Shown: positions 26,345-34,663 of the stretch, piece by piece
Layout of the letters: each line of letters opens with the position of its first letter
Position numbering within the stretch: the stretch's first letter is position 1
Assembly: GCA_964564675.1 (NCBI GenBank)
Contig: CAZMBI010000004.1
Span: 75,749 to 139,748, forward strand
From: CAZMBI01 sp964564675
Lineage (GTDB): Bacteria; Pseudomonadota; Alphaproteobacteria; Rickettsiales; UBA3002
DNA length: 64,000 bases
Direction of reading: 5' to 3'
Notes under the pieces: model-generated
The model's input: the letters and a program-made list of their open reading frames with translations, nothing else
Databases searched by the model: none
Told to the model about the DNA's origin: nothing
Made by a program: the position numbers and the translations under genes

Positions 26345-27136
26345 ATGATTTTATCTCCGCCCACCATTATCCTCATCCGCCCGCAGCTGGGCGAGAATAT
26401 CGGCGCGGCGGCGCGGGCGGCGAAGAATTTCGGCCTCAGCGAGCTGCGCCTGGTCGCCCCGCGCGACGGCTGGCCCAACGACAAAGCCCGTGACATGGCA
26501 GCCGGCGCGGCCGATCTCATTGACAACGCAGCGGTTTTTGCCACCCCCGCAGCGGCGGTGGCGGACTGCCATTATGTACTGGCAACCACGGCGCGCGAAC
26601 GCGACGTACACAAGCCGGTGGTCACGCCGCGGGCGGTGTTTTCTTATCCGCAACCCTACGATGTGTCTGATGCCGTCCCGAATCCTGCGCCTTCGGCTCC
26701 TGATGCCGCGCGGCGCGCCATCCTGTTCGGCCCCGAGCGGACGGGACTGACCAATGAGGATGTTGCCCTGGCGGATGCCATTTTGAGCATTCCCACGCAT
26801 CCGGCCTATCCGTCGCTGAACCTGGCGCAGGCGGTGGCCGTGGTGGCGTGTGAGTGGTTTCAGGCGGCCGGCCACCACCCTCACCCTGCCCTTATCTTAG
26901 AGGCAGAGGGCGGCGCAACGCGCCGCGCAGGGGCCGAGCCGGCCACCAAAGCCGAGCTGCAGGGCTTGTTCGCGCAGCTGGAAGCGGCGCTTGATGCGGC
27001 TGATTTCTGGCGGGTGGACGGCAAAAAACCCGCCATGTGGCGCAATATTCGGGCGATTTTTCAGCGTGCCGGGCTTTCCGCGCAGGAAGTGCGTACCATG
27101 CGCGGAGTGATCCGGGCGCTGACCCACACCCGTTAG
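26345..27136 (+). CDS. trmJ: tRNA (cytidine/uridine-2'-O-)-methyltransferase TrmJ
   Basis: SPOUT-class methyltransferase modifying the 2'-O of position 32 in tRNA anticodon loops. Diagnostic segments are IILIRPQLGENIGAAARAAKNFGLSELRLVAPRDGWPN, the knot motif ILFGPERTGLTNEDVALAD and IPTHPAYPSLNLAQAVAVVACEW. The C-terminal helical part (RNIRAIFQRAGLSAQEVRTMRGVIRAL) is typical. I start at ATG 26345 (263 residues); a TTG one codon earlier is unlikely. Confidence 0.93.
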   Translation: MILSPPTIILIRPQLGENIGAAARAAKNFGLSELRLVAPRDGWPNDKARDMAAGAADLIDNAAVFATPAAAVADCHYVLATTARERDVHKPVVTPRAVFSYPQPYDVSDAVPNPAPSAPDAARRAILFGPERTGLTNEDVALADAILSIPTHPAYPSLNLAQAVAVVACEWFQAAGHHPHPALILEAEGGATRRAGAEPATKAELQGLFAQLEAALDAADFWRVDGKKPAMWRNIRAIFQRAGLSAQEVRTMRGVIRALTHTR

Positions 27137-27149
27137 CACCCCGCCGGCG

Positions 27150-27196
27150 CCGTCACCAAACTGTCATTTGCCGGTTTATCCGCCACGGGTTAGACT
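27150..27196 (+). promoter_or_regulatory. Pho-box-like promoter of the 27205 gene
   Basis: CCGTCAC (27150-27156), 4 bases, CTGTCAT (27161-27167): two 7-base direct repeats with an 11-bp period. TAGACT (27191-27196) serves as a possible -10, 23 bases further on. It would place the start site within 3 bases of the ATG at 27205, so the mRNA could be leaderless. One of six such sites in the window. Confidence 0.55.
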
Positions 27197-27204
27197 AGAC
27201 TGTT

Positions 27205-27789
27205 ATGTATTTGATTGCCGATGCCTTTCTCGCCCTGCGCGATTTCGTTTACGGCACGCTGCACGGCGCGCTGTCGACCGGCTATCGCTGGATGCGGCCG
27301 CTTTATCCGTGGAGCGCCGGAATCGGTATTCTGGGCGCTTTCGCCAATCCGGCGCAAGCGGGGATGATGGCGGCCAGCGGGTTATTGTTTGTACCCGCCA
27401 TGATTGCCGCCGCCGGAATGGCCTGGGGCACCCTGACCGGCGGCGTCTCGGCGGTGCATCAGGGGTTGCAAGAGCGGCGCTATCACCGCGCGCAGGATGC
27501 CGAAGCGCGCGGGCGCGAACCTGAAATGGCCCCGCCGGCGCCGCAGCGCGCGCCGCGCGCACAGCCTGAGGCCCCGTCACGGGCACCGCAACCCACACCG
27601 CCCGCCGCGCCCGAGACCGGCCCCGCTGCGCTGCCGGATGCAAAAACCGCGCAAAAACTAGGACTTAAGGGTGATTCCGGGCCGAATCTGGCGTTTTATG
27701 ACAGCCGGCCGACCACCCGCATCTCGGAGGGCGAATTGCAGGGATTATTACAGGAAAAATGCGCACGAGCGCCGGTTTTGAGCGGATAA
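27205..27789 (+). CDS. ORFan membrane protein with Pro/Ala-rich tail, 194 aa
   Basis: Not recognised. The N-terminal half holds two hydrophobic Gly/Ala-rich segments (SAGIGILGAFANPAQAGMMAASG and LLFVPAMIAAAGMAWGTLTGGV). A charged stretch and a long Pro/Ala-rich linker (about residues 105-150) follow, then a conserved-looking polar end (SGPNLAFYDSRPTTRISEGELQGLLQEK). There is no signal peptide and no clear ribosome-binding site, consistent with a leaderless transcript from the Pho-box-like promoter directly upstream. It precedes two further ORFan membrane proteins. Confidence 0.65.
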   Translation: MYLIADAFLALRDFVYGTLHGALSTGYRWMRPLYPWSAGIGILGAFANPAQAGMMAASGLLFVPAMIAAAGMAWGTLTGGVSAVHQGLQERRYHRAQDAEARGREPEMAPPAPQRAPRAQPEAPSRAPQPTPPAAPETGPAALPDAKTAQKLGLKGDSGPNLAFYDSRPTTRISEGELQGLLQEKCARAPVLSG

Positions 27790-27797
27790 TAAGGGCA

Positions 27798-27843
27798 ATG
27801 TCACAAAAGCTTCACTTTTAACCGACCTTAACCGTGCTAGAAT
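27798..27843 (+). promoter_or_regulatory. Pho-box-like promoter of the 27890 operon
   Basis: ATGTCAC (27798-27804), 4 bases (AAAA), GCTTCAC (27809-27815), then 22 bases to TAGAAT (27838-27843), which is preceded by TGC. No -35 hexamer is apparent, which fits an activator-dependent promoter. The layout matches the sites at 34568, 44480 and 56178. Confidence 0.65.
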
Positions 27844-27889
27844 GACAGTAAGTTAAAGGATCAACGACAATGATTAAACAGGTATAACA

Positions 27890-28603
27890 ATGGCTGATAA
27901 CACACCACAAGCAGTGAATCACGGTCCGATCAGCCGGGCCGGACACGCGTTAGGCGAAGCCTCCGAACGGGGACTCGGCTGGGGCACGCTGGGATTTATC
28001 GCCGGCGTGGGCCTGGCTGCCGCGCTGATCGCCGCACCGTTTGCATTGGGTTGGCTGGCCTCAGGCGGATCATTACTAGGAATAGAATTAGGAGTATCGC
28101 TATTTGGTGGAGGTACCGGGGCTGGCATTTTAACGGGTGTCGTCACTGCGCCATTCACCTGGCCGGCAGCGGGAGCGACATTAGTTGCCTCAACCGCCAT
28201 CGGAACCGGCATTGGCGCCTATCGCGGCGCCTCGAAAAGCGCGGATCGCACCAGTCGCGAGCAGGCGGCGTATGAATTTGAATCCGCCAAAGCCGCGCGC
28301 ATGGCCGAGAATCGCGCCCAGTTCGCGGCGATGATGATGGGGCCCGAACAACAGCAGCCGGGCATGGCTCAGCCGGGGGTGGCCTACCCGCCGGAGGCGT
28401 ATGGCCAGATGCCGGCCGGTTACGGCCAGCCGCAGGTGGCGCCGACCGACGCACAGATGCTGCCGCCGGATGGGCGCGGGGGTCAAGCGGAAGATCAAGA
28501 TAGACAAGCGTCCTCCAACCCGAACATTCCGATGAATCAAATCGCGGCCGACAGCGTGCAACATACGCGTCTGACCCCGGAAATGGCCGTGGCCAAAGGA
28601 TAA
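27890..28603 (+). CDS. ORFan glycine-zipper membrane protein, 237 aa
   Basis: Not recognised. A polar N-terminus (about 25 residues) precedes three Gly/Ala-rich hydrophobic segments (LGFIAGVGLAAALIAAPFALGWLASGGSLL, GVSLFGGGTGAGILTGVVTAPF and GATLVASTAIGTGIGAY) with GxxxG patterns. A charged helix follows (SKSADRTSREQAAYEFESAKAARMAENRAQF), then a Gln/Pro/Gly/Met-rich disordered tail. Membrane-active or secreted-effector-like behaviour is conceivable but only inferred. It lies 12 bases before the next ORFan, presumably one operon under the Pho-box-like promoter at 27798. Confidence 0.7.
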   Translation: MADNTPQAVNHGPISRAGHALGEASERGLGWGTLGFIAGVGLAAALIAAPFALGWLASGGSLLGIELGVSLFGGGTGAGILTGVVTAPFTWPAAGATLVASTAIGTGIGAYRGASKSADRTSREQAAYEFESAKAARMAENRAQFAAMMMGPEQQQPGMAQPGVAYPPEAYGQMPAGYGQPQVAPTDAQMLPPDGRGGQAEDQDRQASSNPNIPMNQIAADSVQHTRLTPEMAVAKG

Positions 28604-28615
28604 GCGAGGTAAGAA

Positions 28616-29233
28616 ATGGGTATTGCAAGCGGAATAGCAGGTGTTTTTAAGCTGCGCCCCTTCCGTAAAGGGCGCTTCAGCAAGACGCAAGGTGAGTTAC
28701 TCACTGAAAAAATTGGCAAGAGCGTGAATAATGCTCTCAATCAAGGCTTCACTAAAGCGTCACAAAAAGGCCTAAGCGAAGGTGCACAGGTAAAAATCGA
28801 TGGGGCCTTTGATACGGTGGCAACGAAAACCGCTGATCGCCTGGTTTCCAAAATCACCTCTGACATTAATCCACCCTTCTGGAGACGTCGCCCGCTGATG
28901 ACCTTATTGGGCGGCACGGCAGCCGGTGCGGCAGCGTATAACATGTTCAGCCGCCAACCGGGCGCCGTGACAGGCGGCGAGTTCAAGCCCTCGGCGTCCG
29001 AACTGGGGCGGATGTCCGCCGATGAAGAATTCGCCCGCGAACTGGACCAAATGCACCAGGCCGGACTGTTTGACCAGCCGCAGGGGCCGCAAGCGCCGCA
29101 GGCACCGACCATGGCCGCAGCCCAGGGCGCAACGTCCGAGCAGATGCCGCCGCAAACCACGATGCAGGCTTCCACCGCCGGCTATGGCGGGCGCGTTGCC
29201 TCCCCCGCCGTGGCGATGGAACACGGCGCGTAA
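28616..29233 (+). CDS. ORFan protein, 205 aa, second gene of the 27890 operon
   Basis: Not recognised. A basic N-terminus (GVFKLRPFRKGRFSKTQ) and an amphipathic region (EKIGKSVNNALNQGFTKASQKGLSEGAQVKIDGAF) precede one short Gly/Ala segment (LMTLLGGTAAGAAAYNMF). The C-terminal tail is rich in Gln, Pro, Ala and Met, like that of the upstream gene. GAGG lies about 6 bases before the ATG. The shared tail composition suggests the two proteins act together. Confidence 0.68.
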   Translation: MGIASGIAGVFKLRPFRKGRFSKTQGELLTEKIGKSVNNALNQGFTKASQKGLSEGAQVKIDGAFDTVATKTADRLVSKITSDINPPFWRRRPLMTLLGGTAAGAAAYNMFSRQPGAVTGGEFKPSASELGRMSADEEFARELDQMHQAGLFDQPQGPQAPQAPTMAAAQGATSEQMPPQTTMQASTAGYGGRVASPAVAMEHGA

Positions 29234-29282
29234 GTGTGCAGGCACCAAGTCACGTAGATACCTTCGCCAAAACGGTTCACCC

Positions 29283-29310
29283 TTGACATCACACGATAAC
29301 CCGCTATAAA
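29283..29310 (+). promoter_or_regulatory. rpsD promoter
   Basis: TTGACA (29283-29288) and TATAAA (29305-29310) are 16 bases apart, a strong sigma-70 match 110 bases upstream of the rpsD ATG, as expected for a highly expressed ribosomal protein gene. Confidence 0.75.
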
Positions 29311-29421
29311 ACCCCTTCATTTCGGGCGGGAGCGTTTCCCTCCACCCGGCTTTTCGAACCAGAAAAGTTGAATAATCAATGGGCTGAGGAAACACTATGG
29401 CAGCCAGCGAAAGGTAGCATT

Positions 29422-30039
29422 ATGTCTAAACGGCATTCGGTAAAATATAAAATCAGTCGCCGGATCGGTGAAAGTTTGTGGGGACGCGGTAAAGACCCGG
29501 TCAACCGTCGCTCGTATGGCCCCGGACAACACGGCGCCGCGCGCAAACGCAAGCTCTCTGACTTCGGGACGCAGCTGCTGGCCAAACAGAAGCTTAAAGG
29601 CTATTACGGCAACCTCAATGAAAAACAGTTCCATAAGGTTTATAAAGAAGCCACCAGCATGAAGGGCGACTCCTCGGAAAATCTGGTTGGCCTGCTTGAG
29701 CGCCGGCTGGATGCGGTGGTTTATCGCATGTGTGTGGTGCCCACGGTGTTTGCCGCGCGCCAGTTCATCAATCACGGCCATGTCAAGGTCAATGGCAAGC
29801 GCGTAAAAATCCCGAGCTATCGCCTGCAGGAAGGTGATACGGTGGAAATCAAGGAAAAATCACGCCAGATTCCGATGGTGCTTGAAGCCCTGCAAAACCC
29901 CGAACGTGACATTCCGGACTACCTGAATGTCGACCTCGCCAATTTCAAGGCCACGTTCCTGCGTACGCCGAAATTGATGGATATCCCCTATCCGGTGCGC
30001 ATGGAGCCCAATCTGGTTGTTGAGTTTTACTCGCGTTAA
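29422..30039 (+). CDS. rpsD: 30S ribosomal protein S4
   Basis: Primary 16S rRNA-binding protein that nucleates 30S assembly. It begins MSKRHSVKYKISRRIGESLWG; the YGPGQHGAARKRKLSDFG segment and the S4 RNA-binding domain (ERRLDAVVYRMCVVPTVFAARQFINHGHVKVNGKRV) are clear. The ATG at 29422 gives 205 residues, the normal size, with AAAGG upstream. It is a stand-alone gene with its own promoter and terminator, as in many alphaproteobacteria. Confidence 0.97.
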   Translation: MSKRHSVKYKISRRIGESLWGRGKDPVNRRSYGPGQHGAARKRKLSDFGTQLLAKQKLKGYYGNLNEKQFHKVYKEATSMKGDSSENLVGLLERRLDAVVYRMCVVPTVFAARQFINHGHVKVNGKRVKIPSYRLQEGDTVEIKEKSRQIPMVLEALQNPERDIPDYLNVDLANFKATFLRTPKLMDIPYPVRMEPNLVVEFYSR

Positions 30040-30086
30040 TCGGATACAGACGACCCGCGCCGACCCGTCGGCGGCGGTCACGAGAA

Positions 30087-30130
30087 GCAGGTTGCTGCAT
30101 CGCACCTCCCGCAGCAACCTGCCCCTTTTA
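30087..30130 (+). terminator. rpsD intrinsic terminator
   Basis: GCAGGTTGCTGC (30087-30098) and GCAGCAACCTGC (30111-30122) form a perfect 12-bp stem with a 12-base loop, followed by CCCCTTTTA. Confidence 0.85.
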
Positions 30131-30149
30131 TCGTTATGTCACTTCACAT

Positions 30150-30235
30150 TTCCCGCGTCATTCCAGCGAGCGCTGAGATCACGGCCGTTCATGCGCTTCG
30201 TTTGTCTGGATTCCTGCTTGCGCAGGAATGACGGA
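30150..30235. repeat. REP-like palindromic element
   Basis: CGTCATTCC near 30156 is inversely matched by GGAATGACG near 30225, with an inner perfect palindrome ATTCCTGC-TT-GCGCAGGAAT (30210-30229). The same plan (GTCATTCC ... ATTCCnGC / GCnGGAAT ... GAC) appears at 42696. Confidence 0.55.
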
Positions 30236-30321
30236 GATAAAAACATTGGGGCCCGTTCGTTGCCCGTTCTTGTTACGCTCCATCCCTCGTAATCAACCGG
30301 CCGGTGTGCTATATTATCGTC

Positions 30322-30867
30322 ATGGGAGTATTCGCCAAACACCCGCCGGCCCGGCCGCATGACGAACCACCGCTTTCAGATGACGCGGTGCGCGCACTCG
30401 TTGAGGCGCATCAGCAGACGATCGATGAACTGGTGGCGGCGCTGATCGCCGGTGAGGCGGGCGTAGACCTGAAACTGGCGGAGGTGATGGAAAACCTGCC
30501 GGAACGGGCGCGCATCGCGATCATCGAAAAAATGCAGGCCATGCTCGCCGAGCAGGACGAGGCGAAGGCCCGGGAGCTGGAACAGTTTATCCAGCAGCAA
30601 AAAGAAAAACTGAAAGAGCAGAAACAACAAGTGATGCAGCAATGGCTGGCGTTTTTTATGAGCCAGGAAACGCTGCGCAAGATGCGCGAATCGTTTCTCG
30701 CCTTCCCGCATCTGGAACGCCAGGTGCGCCATATCGGCCAGGAGCTGGCCAAAACCGGCGTGCTGCAGAATATTCAGCTCGGGCGCAAGCAGGATCTGGG
30801 GGATTTAACGGCGCAGGTCCAGCATCAGCAGCAGCAAACCGGCCGCAGTCAGGGGCCGCAGCGATGA
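30322..30867 (+). CDS. Hypothetical coiled-coil protein, 181 aa
   Basis: Not recognised. It is entirely helical in character: a Pro-rich start, then a long charged coiled coil (EKMQAMLAEQDEAKARELEQFIQQQKEKLKEQKQQ) in the middle and a Gln-rich C-terminus. There is no signal peptide or membrane segment. ATG 30322 is chosen because upstream codons (CYIIV) are atypical. An extended -10 (TGC-TATATT) lies only about 10 bases upstream, so the transcript may be nearly leaderless. Confidence 0.6.
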   Translation: MGVFAKHPPARPHDEPPLSDDAVRALVEAHQQTIDELVAALIAGEAGVDLKLAEVMENLPERARIAIIEKMQAMLAEQDEAKARELEQFIQQQKEKLKEQKQQVMQQWLAFFMSQETLRKMRESFLAFPHLERQVRHIGQELAKTGVLQNIQLGRKQDLGDLTAQVQHQQQQTGRSQGPQR

Positions 30868-30966
30868 CGGTTAGCTACTAAATGCTATCATTTTCCCCCT
30901 TCCATGATGGCACGATGTCAAGCATACTGAAAATATAGGTTGCGATGCGTGTGTGAAGCCCACGCG

Positions 30967-33195
30967 CTACATACTCATATAGCCCGGCAGCCAGATTTCG
31001 TTGACCGCGCGCAGATGCTCGACAGGAATCCGGGTATACCGCTCCACCAGCAGCTGATCGCCGCCGGTCAGCCCAATATCTGCGATGGGCACTTCCAGCT
31101 GATTAGCCGCGATCAACACCTCGTCGCGGAATTCCTGCGGCACGACAAGCAGGTAACGCCCCTGATCCTCCCCGAAGGCAAAACCGAGCGGGTTTTCCTC
31201 AACAGGCACGTTGATTTCCGCACCCATGCCACCAGCCAGACACATTTCGGCAAGGGCGACCAGCAAACCGCCGTCGGCAATATCATGACAGGCGCGCACC
31301 ATGCCCAGATCGATCACATTGCGGATAAAGGCGCTGTGGCGTTTCTCAGCATCGAGATCCACCGGTGGCGGCGCGCCTTCCTCGCGGCCCAGAATCTCGC
31401 GCATGAACAGCGAGCATCCCATCTGGCCGTCGGTGCGGCCGATGACATAGATGGCATCATCCCCCTGGGTGATGGCGGGAGTGATCAGGCGGGCGACATC
31501 GTGCACCAGCCCAATGCCGCCGATGGTGGGCGTGGGCAGGATGGGCTGGCCATAGGTTTCGTTATAAAGCGACACGTTGCCGGAGACGACGGGGAAGGCA
31601 AGCGCCTCACAGGCTTTTCCCATACCCTGCAGACAGCCCACGATTTGCCCCATAATCTCCGGTTTTTCCGGGTTGCCGAAATTGAGGCAGTTGGTGATGG
31701 CCAGCGGCTTAGCCCCCACCGCCGAAAGGTTACGATAAGCCTCGGCCACAGCCTGTTTGCCGCCTTCGACAGGGTCCGCCAGGCAGTAGCGCGGGGTGAC
31801 GTCGGTGGTCAGCGCCAGCCCCTTGTGCGTGCCGTGCACGCGCATCACCGCCGCATCACCCCCGGGACGGGCGACGGTGTCGTTCATCACCATATGGTCG
31901 TATTGCTCCCAGATCCAGCGGCGGGAGGCCAGATCAGGCGAGGTGAGCAGCGCTTCCAGCGCCATACCCATATCGACCGGGTCGTGGATATCATCGCCCA
32001 GTATCGGCCGGCGTTTGGGCGTGGGCCGCGCCGGGCGGTCATAGCGGGGGGCGGAGCCGGAAATCGGCGCCACTGGTAAATCGCCGACTATTTCGCCGGT
32101 TTTTTTCAGCACCAGCCGGCCGCTATCGGTTAACTGACCAACCGTAGCGTATTCCAGCTCCCACTTACGGAAAATGGCTTCCGCTTCCTTAAGCCGTTCG
32201 GGCTTGAGCACCATCAACATGCGCTCCTGACTTTCCGAGAGCATGATTTCAAAGGCGCTCATACCCGCCTCGCGCGTGGGCACGGCATCCAGATCCAGCT
32301 CGACGCCTAAACCGCCTTTATCGGCCATCTCCAGCGACGAACAGGTGAGCCCGGCGGCACCCATGTCCTGAATGGCGATGATGGCGTCGGTAGCCATCAG
32401 CTCTAAACAGGCCTCGATCAGCAGTTTTTCGGTGAACGGATCGCCGACCTGCACGGTGGGGCGCTTGGCGTCGGTTTCGGCATCGAACTCGGCGGAGGCC
32501 ATGGTGGCGCCGTGAATGCCGTCGCGACCGGTTTTGGAGCCGACATACACCACCGGATTGCCTACCCCGGCGGCTTCGGCGTAGAAAATTTTATCGACAT
32601 CGGCGATGCCCACCGCCATGGCATTGACCAGGATATTGCCGTTATAGGCCGGATGAAACCGGCACTCGCCGCCAACTGTGGGCACGCCGACGCAATTGCC
32701 GTAGCCGCCGATGCCGGAGACAACGCCGTTTAATAAGTGCCGGGTTTTGGGATGGGCCGGATCACCAAAGCTCAGCGCGTTCATCAGGGCGATGGGGCGC
32801 GCGCCCATGGTGAACACATCGCGCAAAATACCGCCTACACCGGTGGCCGCACCCTGATAGGGCTCGATATAAGAGGGGTGGTTGTGGCTTTCGATCTTGA
32901 AGATGGCGGCCTGACCGTCGCCGATATCGATGACGCCGGCATTCTCGCCCGGACCGCAGATGACTTGCGGGCCTTCGGTGGGCAGTCTGGCCAAATGATT
33001 GCGCGTGGTTTTGTAGGAGCAGTGCTCGCTCCACATCACGCCGAAAATACCCAGCTCCACTTCGTTGGGCGCGCGACCGAGGAGCTCGACGACGCGCTCA
33101 TATTCATCGTGGCTGAGCCCGGCGGCCTCCACCATGTCTTTGGTGATGGCGGACGGAGCTTGCGCCCCGGATTCAGCGGCGGGTGACTGACTCAT
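30967..33195 (-). CDS. purL: Phosphoribosylformylglycinamidine synthase subunit PurL
   Basis: Synthetase subunit converting FGAR to FGAM with ATP and ammonia, acting with PurQ and PurS. It is the small (742-residue) PurL type that needs separate PurS and PurQ. Signature segments are MWSEHCSYKTTRNHL, IFKIESHNHPSYIEPYQGAATGVGGILRD and VGSKTGRDGIHGATMAS. The ATP/Mg residues repeat in the second half (DIADGGLLVALAEM). purQ, purS and purC lie upstream on the same strand. Confidence 0.97.
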   Translation of the reverse strand: MSQSPAAESGAQAPSAITKDMVEAAGLSHDEYERVVELLGRAPNEVELGIFGVMWSEHCSYKTTRNHLARLPTEGPQVICGPGENAGVIDIGDGQAAIFKIESHNHPSYIEPYQGAATGVGGILRDVFTMGARPIALMNALSFGDPAHPKTRHLLNGVVSGIGGYGNCVGVPTVGGECRFHPAYNGNILVNAMAVGIADVDKIFYAEAAGVGNPVVYVGSKTGRDGIHGATMASAEFDAETDAKRPTVQVGDPFTEKLLIEACLELMATDAIIAIQDMGAAGLTCSSLEMADKGGLGVELDLDAVPTREAGMSAFEIMLSESQERMLMVLKPERLKEAEAIFRKWELEYATVGQLTDSGRLVLKKTGEIVGDLPVAPISGSAPRYDRPARPTPKRRPILGDDIHDPVDMGMALEALLTSPDLASRRWIWEQYDHMVMNDTVARPGGDAAVMRVHGTHKGLALTTDVTPRYCLADPVEGGKQAVAEAYRNLSAVGAKPLAITNCLNFGNPEKPEIMGQIVGCLQGMGKACEALAFPVVSGNVSLYNETYGQPILPTPTIGGIGLVHDVARLITPAITQGDDAIYVIGRTDGQMGCSLFMREILGREEGAPPPVDLDAEKRHSAFIRNVIDLGMVRACHDIADGGLLVALAEMCLAGGMGAEINVPVEENPLGFAFGEDQGRYLLVVPQEFRDEVLIAANQLEVPIADIGLTGGDQLLVERYTRIPVEHLRAVNEIWLPGYMSM

Positions 33196-33203
33196 AGTGC
33201 GGT

Positions 33204-33209
33204 ATTATA
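33204..33209 (-). promoter_or_regulatory. purL -10 element
   Basis: A perfect TATAAT on the minus strand lies 8 bases before the purL ATG; a weak TTTGCC is 16 bases further upstream. If used, the purL mRNA has almost no leader. This suggests purL can be transcribed separately from purQ-purS-purC. Confidence 0.4.
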
Positions 33210-33268
33210 CGAGGCAGGCACCAAAGGCAAAGGGGAAATTAACCGCGGGTGGCCCGGACCTATGGCTG

Positions 33269-33577
33269 TCAGCCGAGCTTAATGCCCCCGGGCCTGGCTA
33301 CTGTGGCAGCCGACAGGGGCGGAGCCATTTCCTCCCCTGCCGATATTTCCTCTGCCTGGCCGAGCGGTGCATTGTCTACGGTCATACCCAATATAGAGGC
33401 AAGGCTCAGTTCGTCTAAATTTCTTGGTAAATCTTTATTTACCGCGCAAGCATAGATGGCGCTCTCGGCATTGGCATTTATGATGTCGCTGGTTGGCCCA
33501 ACCGGATTTGCCGGGCCTTTATGATATTTAACCTCATCACCATGAGACAAACTCAACGTTTCTGGTGTTAATGTCAT
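33269..33577 (-). CDS. ORFan, 102 aa, between purL and purQ
   Basis: Not recognised. A polar protein (MTLTPETLSLSHGDEVKYHKG onward) with two cysteines at most, no signal peptide and no membrane segment. GGAGG lies about 8 bases before the ATG at 33577, so translation is likely. It is AT-richer than purL. It sits with the next ORFan inside what is normally a compact purine cluster. Confidence 0.6.
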   Translation of the reverse strand: MTLTPETLSLSHGDEVKYHKGPANPVGPTSDIINANAESAIYACAVNKDLPRNLDELSLASILGMTVDNAPLGQAEEISAGEEMAPPLSAATVARPGGIKLG

Positions 33578-33763
33578 CTGCTCGCCTCCCCAACCACGTT
33601 CTTGTTTGCTATTTTCCACGGGTCGGTATTATCTGATCTTATCGCATAATTATTAACGCGACGTAAAATTTAGCTCCCGATTTAGTTAAAATTTTAGGTT
33701 TTCTGGTCTTGTCTTCACATCTGCCGGCTCCGAGCGGCCCGGCAAGGCAATGGGGTGCTGACG

Positions 33764-34510
33764 TTATACCGTCAGTTCGTTATTGGCGGCGGCGCGGGAT
33801 TCTTCAAGGCGTTTGGCGTGCGATGTTTCCTGACGCCCGGCATCCAGCCGCTCACTCAATAATTTCAGCTCATCCGCGCTGGGTTGCGAGGCGGCGACGG
33901 TGCGGTCATTGGCCGGCTCGCCGATTTCCATGTCTTTATCCCTGCCGCCGCCTAAAAACATATCGGCAAGGCTGCGGCCCTTGCCCTGCCCGCGCTCCTG
34001 CGCCTGCGCGGCGAAAAACTGCGCCTGGTTATATTCGCGCTCCATATCGTCGCGCTTGGCATCGGCCTGATAATAGGCGAGAAATCCCGTGCCCATGGCG
34101 GCGGCGCCCATGACCGCTGAGGTCACCCAAAAGGGCGGGCCCATCAATGCCGTAGCCGTTACGGCCGCCAATCCCAGAATCAGCCCGTTAAGCAGGCCGT
34201 GATAAAGCTCGTTATTATTCAGCGTCGGCGGTTCAATCCTGCGGCCATAGGCCCGGTTATGTTCGATCTGGCGCTGACCCTGCACGCAGCCGGCATAGGC
34301 CGCGCCACCAATAGCAAGAGAGGTCAGTGTGCCGCCTATAGCTAAGTTTGGAGTACTTCCAAAACCTGTAAAAAGTGAAGGTTCCAATAACGCCACACCT
34401 GTCGCCAGTCCGGCAATGGCGGCAGCGCCGACTTTCAGGCCCATCCAGCCATAGCGGTTCCAGAAGGTCGGTTCGCGGGATTCGGGGACGATAATGGCTT
34501 CATCTGACAT
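33764..34510 (-). CDS. ORFan glycine-zipper membrane protein, 248 aa, between purL and purQ
   Basis: Not recognised. A short polar N-terminus precedes four hydrophobic segments (LKVGAAAIAGLATGVALLE, LAIGGTLTSLAIGGAAYAGCV, GLLNGLILGLAAVTATALMG and VTSAVMGAAAMGTGFLAYY). A charged helical C-terminus follows (KRDDMEREYNQAQFFAAQAQERGQGKG ... LLSERLDAGRQETSHAKRLEE). The layout matches the 27890 and 56244 proteins. It has its own Pho-box-like promoter (34540-34585), so it is not part of the purine operon. Confidence 0.7.
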   Translation of the reverse strand: MSDEAIIVPESREPTFWNRYGWMGLKVGAAAIAGLATGVALLEPSLFTGFGSTPNLAIGGTLTSLAIGGAAYAGCVQGQRQIEHNRAYGRRIEPPTLNNNELYHGLLNGLILGLAAVTATALMGPPFWVTSAVMGAAAMGTGFLAYYQADAKRDDMEREYNQAQFFAAQAQERGQGKGRSLADMFLGGGRDKDMEIGEPANDRTVAASQPSADELKLLSERLDAGRQETSHAKRLEESRAAANNELTV

Positions 34511-34539
34511 AACGATAACACACTGATTATTCCATTTTC

Positions 34540-34585
34540 AGTGTAGCAAACGGCGCGCGGGGTGTGTGTGAAGGTTGTGTGACAA
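34540..34585 (-). promoter_or_regulatory. Pho-box-like promoter of the 33764-34510 gene
   Basis: On the minus strand TTGTCAC (34579-34585), 4 bases, CCTTCAC (34568-34574), then 22 bases to TACACT (34540-34545), again preceded by TGC. The layout is the same as at 27798. Confidence 0.65.
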
Positions 34586-34663
34586 TGCAGAAATCGATTG
34601 TCAGGGATCTGGCATCAGGGGGCAGGCATCAGAAAAATCAAGTAGGTGGCGGAGCATTGACGC

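Noticed and set aside
27816..27834. CtrA site before the 27890 gene
   Set aside because: The two TTAA words there are separated by 6 bases rather than 7, and the Pho-box-like element explains the promoter better.
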